From Myxococcota bacterium (GTDB taxonomy: Bacteria > Myxococcota_A > UBA9160 > PR03), in the NCBI GenBank assembly GCA_030066475.1, contig JASJBO010000240.1:1-11209 (forward strand): a stretch of DNA of 11,209 bases. Direction: 5' to 3'. Every line of letters begins with the position of its first letter. Within the stretch, counting starts at the first letter, position 1. A program made the position numbers and the translations under genes. Below, one piece after another: positions 6,747 through 11,209 of this stretch. The notes under the pieces are model-generated. The model made no database searches, was not told the DNA's origin, and saw only the letters and a program-made list of their open reading frames with translations.

Positions 6747-6752
6747 GAGGAG
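6747..6752 (+). promoter_or_regulatory. Shine-Dalgarno GAGGAG fixing the GTG start of the crotonase-family gene
   Basis: GAGGAG lies 8 nt upstream of GTG 6761. It selects this start over in-frame codons further upstream that would overlap the opposite regulator gene. Confidence 0.75.
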
Positions 6753-6760
6753 ATCCGCCC

Positions 6761-7546
6761 GTGTCCGACCTGCTCTTCGAGACCGACGGTGGCATCGCGA
6801 CCATCACGCTCAACCGCCCCGACCGCCTGAACGCGATCTCCGTCGAGATGCTCGACGCCCTGTCCCAGGCACTCGTCGAGGCCGACCAGGACCGCGCGGT
6901 GCGCGTCATCGTGATCACCGGCGCCGGCAAGGGCTTCTGCTCGGGCCTCGACCTCAAGGACGTCGGCCAGGGCGGCATCGGGAGCAACGCGGGCGACTTC
7001 CCCGCCCGCTTCGACCTGCGCAACGCGCCGCCCATCGTGCTCCACCAGCTCGACACGCCGACCGTCTGCGCGCTCAACGGCGCCGCCGCCGGCTACGGCA
7101 TGGACCTGGCCCTGGGCTGCGACATCCGCATCGCCTCCGACCGCAGCAAGCTGGCGGCCGCCTTCACCCGGCGCGGCGTGCTGCCCGAGAGCGGCGGCAC
7201 CTGGCTGCTGCCGCGCCTGCTCGGCTGGGCCAAGGCCTGCGAGGTGGCGTTCACCGGGCGCACGCTCTCGGCCGAGGAGTGCCTCGAGCTCGGCCTGGTG
7301 AACCGCGTGGTGCCGCACGAGCTGTTCGAGAAGGAGGTGGCGGCGCTCGCCGCCGAGATCGCCAGCAACGCGCCGCTGGCGGTGCAGGCCACCAAGCGCA
7401 TGATGCGACTCGGCCTCGAGGACAGCTTCGAGTCGAACGTGCACCAGGTCTACCTGCAGCTGCTCCCGCTGTTCCGCAGCCAGGACTTCAAGGAGGGCGT
7501 GGCGGCCTTCCTCGAGCGCCGCCCGCCCCGCTTCGAGGGCCGCTAG
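6761..7546 (+). CDS. Enoyl-CoA hydratase/isomerase (crotonase) family protein
   Basis: 261 residues from GTG 6761, the usual crotonase length; this start is set by GAGGAG and gives the standard N-terminus. Acts on a CoA-thioester in the cytoplasm. Seen: NRPDRLNA (18-25), first oxyanion-hole segment GKGFCSGLDL (57-65), second segment NGAAAGYGMDLAL (106-118, G113), then GVLPESGGTWLLPRLLG (139-155) and the C-terminal NAPLAVQATKRMM helix. The residue aligned with hydratase Glu144 is D115, and the position of Glu164 is F135. E143 in PESGG sits where isomerases such as PaaG carry an Asp (PDSGG). This favours a double-bond isomerase or related reaction rather than a classic hydratase (inference from by-eye alignment). 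Divergent from the PaaX-type regulator, whose presumed operator lies in the shared promoter region. Its TAG stop overlaps the next gene's stop on the other strand through CTAG. Confidence 0.93.
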   Translation: MSDLLFETDGGIATITLNRPDRLNAISVEMLDALSQALVEADQDRAVRVIVITGAGKGFCSGLDLKDVGQGGIGSNAGDFPARFDLRNAPPIVLHQLDTPTVCALNGAAAGYGMDLALGCDIRIASDRSKLAAAFTRRGVLPESGGTWLLPRLLGWAKACEVAFTGRTLSAEECLELGLVNRVVPHELFEKEVAALAAEIASNAPLAVQATKRMMRLGLEDSFESNVHQVYLQLLPLFRSQDFKEGVAAFLERRPPRFEGR

Positions 7547-8619
7547 TCGAGCAGCGCGTCGATGGCGCGCTCGATCAGCGCGCCGCCGCTCCACGAGCCG
7601 AGCGGGATCAGCAGGTAGAGCCCGAAGCGGCGCAGCGCGGGGGCGTCGAGCGGCCACTCGCGGACCGCCTCGATGCGCGCCTCCCACGCCAGCAGCTCGT
7701 CGAGACGCGCGTCGCGGCGCGCGCCGTCGTCCTCCCCTTCCAGCGCCTCGCGCCGCCGCCGGATCCGCGCGCGGCACCAGGCCAGCTCGCGTGCCTTGGC
7801 CGCGCCGATGCGCTGGCTCAGGCCGCGCAGCGGCAGCGCCAGCGACACCGCGGCCGCCGCCACCGTCACCACCAGCGCGGACCCGAACAGCAGCACATAG
7901 AGCAGGTCGTCGAGCATGAACAGCGCGAACACGGCGGCGAAGCCGGTGACCAGCAGCGCGTTGTGCAGTCCGTGGCGAGCGAACGGCGCCAGCGCCGACT
8001 GGTCGAGCAGGTCCACCTCGCGGACGTCGGCGGCGAGCCGCGAGACGTGGCGGGAGTCGATCACGACCAGCGTCCAGAGCTGGAAGATCAGCATCCCGAT
8101 CGGGAACGAGAGGATGCGGTGCCAGGCCGTCTCCGGGTCCCAGGTGCTCGGATCGTAGGAGACGGTACCGGGCGAGAAGAACAGGTTGATCAGCACCGAG
8201 GCGAGGCCGCCGAGCCCCGCCGCGCTCCACAGCGGCATCCGCTCCTCCCGCCAGTCCCGCGCCGGCGCGGGGTGCCGCAGCAGCGGCTCGAGCTGGCGGG
8301 TGGTCCACTCCGTGGCGAGTGCCGTGGCGACGAAGGCCGAGGCCAGGTAGGCGGTGACGAGCACGTGGATGACCGTAAGCCGCATGTCGCGCTGGATGGC
8401 GAGCGGGTCTCCGGGCTGGGCGGCCAGCGCGAAGCGCCCCAGCGCAAGCTCGAGTGCGAAGAACGCAGCGATGGCGCCGATCGCCAGCGTCGCCCCGACC
8501 CGCGCGGGCGAGGCGCCCGTGGCCGCGTACGCCCGGATCAGCCAGGGAGCCGCCGTCGCCCGCCGCACCACCGCCTCGCTCACGCCGACACGGTACTCGG
8601 ACGCCGCCGGCGTGGCCAC
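7543..8619 (-). CDS. Hypothetical multi-pass membrane protein with charged cytoplasmic-type loop
   Basis: 358 residues from GTG 8619; not recognised. Hydrophobic segments lie at about 40-62, 80-102, 130-150, 169-188, 210-228, 229-253 and 332-348, suggesting six or seven passes. A long charged segment (about 258-330), rich in Arg, Ala and Glu (RARIRRRREALEGEDDGARR), precedes the last hydrophobic stretch LYLLIPLGSWSGGALIERAI; it may form a coiled coil. No signal peptide, nucleotide-binding or transporter motif is visible. The start is uncertain: GTG 8619 has no clear ribosome site, and GTG 8583 (VSEAVVRR) would also keep all membrane segments. It is divergent from the P450 gene (52 bp between starts) and converges on the crotonase gene with a 4-bp stop overlap. 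Codon bias and the hydrophobic pattern support a real gene. Confidence 0.8.
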   Translation of the reverse strand: MATPAASEYRVGVSEAVVRRATAAPWLIRAYAATGASPARVGATLAIGAIAAFFALELALGRFALAAQPGDPLAIQRDMRLTVIHVLVTAYLASAFVATALATEWTTRQLEPLLRHPAPARDWREERMPLWSAAGLGGLASVLINLFFSPGTVSYDPSTWDPETAWHRILSFPIGMLIFQLWTLVVIDSRHVSRLAADVREVDLLDQSALAPFARHGLHNALLVTGFAAVFALFMLDDLLYVLLFGSALVVTVAAAAVSLALPLRGLSQRIGAAKARELAWCRARIRRRREALEGEDDGARRDARLDELLAWEARIEAVREWPLDAPALRRFGLYLLIPLGSWSGGALIERAIDALLD

Positions 8620-8671
8620 GCGGCGAATCGGGGTAGACTGGCCGCTACCGCTAGCCGGGAGGGCTGCCCGC
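8620..8671. promoter_or_regulatory. Divergent intergenic region, membrane protein / P450
   Basis: 52 bp separating two divergent starts. It contains a plus-strand -10-like TAGACT at 8634-8639 with no convincing -35 at the right distance, and the P450 ribosome site. No clear inverted repeat is seen. If both genes are transcribed from here, the promoters must overlap. Confidence 0.3.
8657..8663 (+). promoter_or_regulatory. Shine-Dalgarno GGGAGGG fixing the TTG start of the P450 gene
   Basis: GGGAGGG, 8 nt upstream of TTG 8672. The reading frame is open for about 300 bp further upstream, so this site is what identifies the start. Confidence 0.75.
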
Positions 8672-9922
8672 TTGGCCTCCGCACCGCCGCACGACCCCCG
8701 CGACCTCGCCGAGATCGATCCCTTCGACCCCGCCGTTCTCGAGCACCCCTTCGACTACTACGCCCGCCTCCACCGCGAGGCCCCCGTCTTCCGCCACCCG
8801 AAGACCGGCATCTACTTCGTCTCGAGTCATGCGCTGGTCTCCGAGGCGCTGAGCCAACCCGAGGTGTTCTCGAACCGCTTCGGCCCCGCGCTCGGCGGCC
8901 GCGCGGCGGCGCGCGCCGAGGTGCGGGAGATCATGGCCGAGGGGTGGCCGCCAGTGGACACGATGCTCACCGCCGACCCGCCCGAGCAGCGCCGCTTCCG
9001 ATCGCTGGTCAACAAGGCGTTCACGCTGCGCCGCGTGCGCTCGCTCGCGCCCCGCGTCGAGGCGCTCTGCGACGAGCTGATCGACGCATTCCTGCCCGAC
9101 GGCCGGGTCGAGCTGCGCGGCGCCTTCGCGGTGCCGCTTCCCCTCACGATCATCAGCGAGCAGCTCGGCGTCCCGCGCGCGGAGCTGCCTCTCTTCAAGC
9201 GCTGGTCGGACGGCTTCGTCGCGCAGCTCGGCGGCATGGCGACGCCCGAGCAGGAGATCGAGGCCGCGCGCCTGATCCTCGAGTTCCAGCGCTACTTCGC
9301 GAAGACGCTCGAAGACCGCCGCGCCAGCCCGCAGGACGACATCATCTCCGACCTGGTGCACGCCCGCGTCGAGGGCGAGCGCCCGCTCGACACGGCGGAG
9401 AGCCTGTCGATCCTGCAGCAGCTCCTGGTCGCCGGCAACGAGACCACTGCTTCGACCATCAGCGAGGGCATGTGGCTGCTGGTGACCCACCCCGAGCAGC
9501 TCCACCAGGTCGCTGCGAACCTCGAGCTGGTGCCGAACCTCGTCGAGGAGGTGCTGCGGCTCGCCTCGCCCACCGCCAACATGTGGCGGGTGGTCAGGCG
9601 CGACACCGAGCTCGGGGGGGTGGCGATCCCCGGGGGCTCGATCGCAGTCGTGCGCTTCGCCGCGGCGAACCGCGACCCGGCCGTCTTCCCGGAGCCCGAG
9701 CGCTTCGACGTCGAGCGCCCCAACGCCGACGAGCACCTGGCGTTCGGGCACGGGATCCACCACTGCCTGGGCGCGCAGCTCGCGCGCTGCGAGCTGCAGA
9801 CCGCCCTGCGCAAGCTGATCGAGCGCCTCCCCGACCCGCGCCTGGCCCCGAACGCCACGCTGCGCCACACGCCCCACGTCCTGCTGCGCGGCCTCGAAGC
9901 GCTCCCCCTTGTCTTCGGCTAA
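8672..9922 (+). CDS. Cytochrome P450
   Basis: 416 residues from a TTG start, normal for a soluble bacterial P450. A heme-thiolate monooxygenase using O2 and two electrons from a ferredoxin system. Seen in order: N-terminal DPFDPAVLEHPFDYYARL (16-33), C-helix DPPEQRRFRSLVNKAFT (102-118), I-helix oxygen-activating AGNETT (254-259), K-helix ExxR in EEVLR (E293-R296), NRDPAVFPEPERFDVERP (333-350) and heme loop FGHGIHHCLG with the cysteine ligand C365. The I-helix has N-E rather than the commoner acid-alcohol pair (AG-x-D/E-T-T here is AGNETT), within normal range. The layout resembles CYP families that hydroxylate terpenoids, steroids or fatty acids, but the substrate cannot be assigned. No ferredoxin or reductase gene is adjacent. 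Its TAA stop overlaps the stop of the opposing 104-residue protein gene by four bases (CTAA). Confidence 0.96.
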   Translation: MASAPPHDPRDLAEIDPFDPAVLEHPFDYYARLHREAPVFRHPKTGIYFVSSHALVSEALSQPEVFSNRFGPALGGRAAARAEVREIMAEGWPPVDTMLTADPPEQRRFRSLVNKAFTLRRVRSLAPRVEALCDELIDAFLPDGRVELRGAFAVPLPLTIISEQLGVPRAELPLFKRWSDGFVAQLGGMATPEQEIEAARLILEFQRYFAKTLEDRRASPQDDIISDLVHARVEGERPLDTAESLSILQQLLVAGNETTASTISEGMWLLVTHPEQLHQVAANLELVPNLVEEVLRLASPTANMWRVVRRDTELGGVAIPGGSIAVVRFAAANRDPAVFPEPERFDVERPNADEHLAFGHGIHHCLGAQLARCELQTALRKLIERLPDPRLAPNATLRHTPHVLLRGLEALPLVFG

Positions 9923-10233
9923 CCGCCGCCCAGGCGTCGGAAGATCGCGTCCGGCGTGTCGGCGCCGCCGGCGGAGAGCTGCTCGTCGAGGACGCCCAGG
10001 CCCGCGGCGAGGCGCTTGCACAGCGCCCCCTCGTCGCCCACGCCGCGCTGGCGCAGCTCGCGCGGGAGGATCCGCTCGACGACGACCACCAGCTCCGCGG
10101 GCGTGACCGAGCGCGCCTCGAGGCCCGCCTCCTTGAGCGCGATGCGCACCGTGCCGCGCGCCTCCAGGCGCGCCAGCGTGCTGCTCTCTTCGAGTCCCTT
10201 GCACAGCCATTCGAACGCCGGGGAACCCGCCAT
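9919..10233 (-). CDS. Hypothetical 104-residue helical protein
   Basis: 104 residues, not recognised. Starts MAGSPAFEWLCKGLEESSTL and contains LARLEARGTVRIALKEAGLE (20-39), a Val-rich helix ELVVVVERILPRELRQRGV (47-65), a cysteine in ALCKRLAAGLG (70-80) and a Gly-rich end. No membrane segment, signal peptide or metal-binding cluster. The predicted all-helical, charged character suggests a small cytoplasmic regulatory or adaptor protein, but this is not more than a structural impression. Start ATG 10233 is supported by GGAG 8 nt upstream (10242-10245), inside the preceding gene. Only 2 bp separate it from the stop of the 7-TM gene, so the two are surely co-transcribed and may work together. The stop overlaps the P450 stop on the other strand. 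Confidence 0.75.
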   Translation of the reverse strand: MAGSPAFEWLCKGLEESSTLARLEARGTVRIALKEAGLEARSVTPAELVVVVERILPRELRQRGVGDEGALCKRLAAGLGVLDEQLSAGGADTPDAIFRRLGGG

Positions 10234-10235
10234 GC

Positions 10236-10964
10236 TCAGGTCTCCGTCCCGACCCGGCGCCGGTACGCTTCGGGCGGGAAGAACGCGAACCAGATGCTCG
10301 CGGACGCGCAGAGCCCCAGCGCCGAGGCGACGAGCGTGAGCGTGGGACCGAAGAACGCGCCGGCCTTGCCCATCAGGAGCTCCGCGAGGCGCAAGCCGAA
10401 GATGCCGGTCGCCGAGCCCGCGGCGACGCCCCACAGCGCGAAGCGGTGCACCAGCAGCGGCTCGGCCAGACCGAGTCGCACCCGACGTCGCACCGCGACC
10501 GCGTAGCGCAGCGACTCGAACGCGGCCCAGCCGAACGCGAGCAGCCGCGACAGGTATCCGCTCCAGAACCAGAAGCCGTGGTAGAAGTCGCCCGCGAACC
10601 CGCTGCCCAGGCCGATCGCCGCGTGGCTCGCCAGCAGCAGGAACGCGGCTACGAGCGCCACGCCCAGCACGACGCGGCTGTGGCTGCGGAACACGCGCCA
10701 GGTGAAGTACCAGAGCGCCGCCGCGCCCAGGTTCAGGCACAGCAGCCCCGAGCCGCGCACCAGCCCGACGGCGGAGCCGAGCTGATCGGCGCGCTCCATC
10801 GAAGCGAACAGCAGCGGGAAGGCGGCGCCGCCCAGCAGCAGGTTGAGCCCGATCGACAGCTCGGGGCTCTGGCGGGTGCGCCACCACAGTCCCATCAGAC
10901 GCGCGCCTGCCACGAGGCTCACCAGTACGAACGCCGCCATGCCGACGCCGCGCGCCGCATCCAT
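10236..10964 (-). CDS. Hypothetical 7-TM integral membrane protein
   Basis: 242 residues with seven hydrophobic segments (about 8-27, 37-54, 67-90, 97-118, 126-148, 172-195 and 201-228), a short N-terminus and a basic C-terminus (FFPPEAYRRRVGTET). A basic loop between segments 5 and 6 (VAVRRRVRLG) suggests that loop is cytoplasmic. Aromatic-rich HGFWFWSGYLSRLLAF marks segment 5. No catalytic or cofactor motif is seen; family not known to me, although the overall pattern recurs among deltaproteobacterial hypothetical proteins (recollection, not checked). Start ATG 10964 follows GGAAGGGG (10971-10978) with a 6-nt spacer. A longer open frame upstream runs into low-complexity and repeat DNA and is not used. 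First gene of a two-gene operon with the 104-residue protein. Confidence 0.82.
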   Translation of the reverse strand: MDAARGVGMAAFVLVSLVAGARLMGLWWRTRQSPELSIGLNLLLGGAAFPLLFASMERADQLGSAVGLVRGSGLLCLNLGAAALWYFTWRVFRSHSRVVLGVALVAAFLLLASHAAIGLGSGFAGDFYHGFWFWSGYLSRLLAFGWAAFESLRYAVAVRRRVRLGLAEPLLVHRFALWGVAAGSATGIFGLRLAELLMGKAGAFFGPTLTLVASALGLCASASIWFAFFPPEAYRRRVGTET

Positions 10965-11141
10965 CGAGTTCCCCTTCCGGCCCGACAGGCGTTTCGGACC
11001 GAGGCGACGAGGACTTGAGCCCTCCCGATGCCGGCTCCCGAGCCCCGCCGCCCTGCCCGCCCCGAGCGAAGCTCCCCGGCCGCCCGCGCAAGCGCCGCCC
11101 CCCGAAGCCCGAGCAGCGCACCCCTGCGCCACGCGGCGCGC
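10965..11141. other. Non-coding upstream region of the 7-TM gene
   Basis: GC-rich, C-rich intergenic DNA between the 7-TM gene start and the tandem repeat pair. Apart from the ribosome site GGAAGGGG (10971-10978) I see no convincing promoter, terminator or RNA gene. The segments CCGAGCGAAGCTCC near 11070 and CGAAGCCCGAGCAGCG near 11103 look like decayed pieces of the repeat that follows. Confidence 0.4.
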
Positions 11142-11209
11142 GCAGCGAGCCGCAGGCGAGCGAAGTCCACCAGCTTGCGCGCGCAGCGAGCCGCAGGCGA
11201 GCGAAGTCC
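11136..11209. repeat. Tandem pair of 33-bp intergenic repeats, 41-bp period
   Basis: Two identical 33-bp units (GCGCGC plus the 27-bp core beginning GCAGCGAGCCGCAGGCGA and ending AAGTCC) at 11136-11168 and 11177-11209, separated by the 8 bp ACCAGCTT. The cores are 11142-11168 and 11183-11209. The window ends exactly at the end of the second core, so the array may continue. A 25/27 match lies at 911-937. The core contains two similar half-units rather than an inverted repeat, which sets it apart from classical REP hairpins. Confidence 0.75.

Noticed and set aside
6530..6760. In-frame upstream extension of the crotonase-family gene
   Set aside because: It would overlap the divergent regulator gene and its operator; the extra sequence does not belong to the crotonase fold, and GTG 6761 has a strong GAGGAG.
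8354..8671. In-frame upstream extension of the P450 gene to an earlier ATG
   Set aside because: It overlaps the opposite membrane-protein gene. P450 homology begins just after TTG 8672, which has GGGAGGG at ideal spacing.
5866..10506. A 1546-codon plus-strand frame spanning six genes
   Set aside because: It passes through well-supported genes in wrong frames on both strands, with no recognisable domain and shadow-type composition.
10965..11170. Upstream coding extension of the 7-TM gene or a separate small gene reading through the repeats
   Set aside because: The peptide is Arg/Ala/Gly-rich and includes the repeat itself; the membrane protein has a well-placed ribosome site at ATG 10964.
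11136..11209. The tandem repeats as the start of a CRISPR array
   Set aside because: Spacer of only 8 bp between 33-bp units, a near-identical lone copy elsewhere in an intergenic gap, and no cas genes.
1..11209. tRNA, rRNA, riboswitch, insertion sequence or prophage signals
   Set aside because: None were seen on reading both strands; no transposase or integrase motifs and no target-site duplications were noticed. A covariance-model scan was not possible here.

Overview
The window is very GC-rich (about 70% by eye) and densely packed, with strong G/C bias at third codon positions. That bias produces many long spurious antisense frames. The gene mix is a polyphosphate kinase 2, a secreted phospholipase C with calcium-binding repeats, a Rieske oxygenase, a cytochrome P450, crotonase-fold and SDR enzymes, and lineage-type hypothetical membrane proteins. 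Together with short GCAGCGAGCC-type intergenic repeats, this suggests a free-living aerobic bacterium of the former Deltaproteobacteria (Myxococcota, Binatota or similar). That placement is inference; the window holds no rRNA or other phylogenetic marker.

Layout. (1) 1-860, + strand: 3' part of a PPK2 polyphosphate kinase gene. (2) 861-944: gap between convergent genes with a GC palindrome and one degenerate copy of the intergenic repeat. (3) 3107-945, - strand: two-gene unit, secreted PI-PLC-like phospholipase C then an SDR oxidoreductase. (4) 3209-4796, + strand: Rieske oxygenase alpha subunit followed by a small membrane protein. (5) 6663-4793, - strand: PaaX-type repressor translationally coupled to a membrane fatty-acid-desaturase-like enzyme. 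(6) 6664-6760: divergent regulatory region with a 37-bp palindrome covering the predicted repressor promoter. (7) 6761-7546, + strand: enoyl-CoA hydratase/isomerase family enzyme. (8) 8619-7543, - strand: unknown multi-pass membrane protein. (9) 8672-9922, + strand: cytochrome P450. (10) 10964-9919, - strand: 7-TM hypothetical protein and a 104-residue hypothetical protein. (11) 10965-11209: non-coding, ending in two tandem copies of the repeat.

How it fits together. The best-supported unit is the divergon in 4793-7546. A PaaX-family repressor (known members respond to acyl-CoA thioesters) sits between a desaturase-like di-iron membrane enzyme and a crotonase-fold acyl-CoA enzyme, with an obvious palindromic operator. 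The simplest reading is a CoA-thioester-responsive switch for lipid or aromatic-acid metabolism. The Rieske oxygenase, SDR and P450 fit a general oxidative lipid, terpenoid or aromatic catabolic neighbourhood, but no ferredoxin or reductase partner is present and no substrate can be assigned. I do not see a clearly novel defence or mobile system. The points most worth following are the palindromic switch, the two apparently leaderless promoters, three convergent gene pairs that overlap through their stop codons, the intergenic repeat family, and two unassigned membrane proteins.
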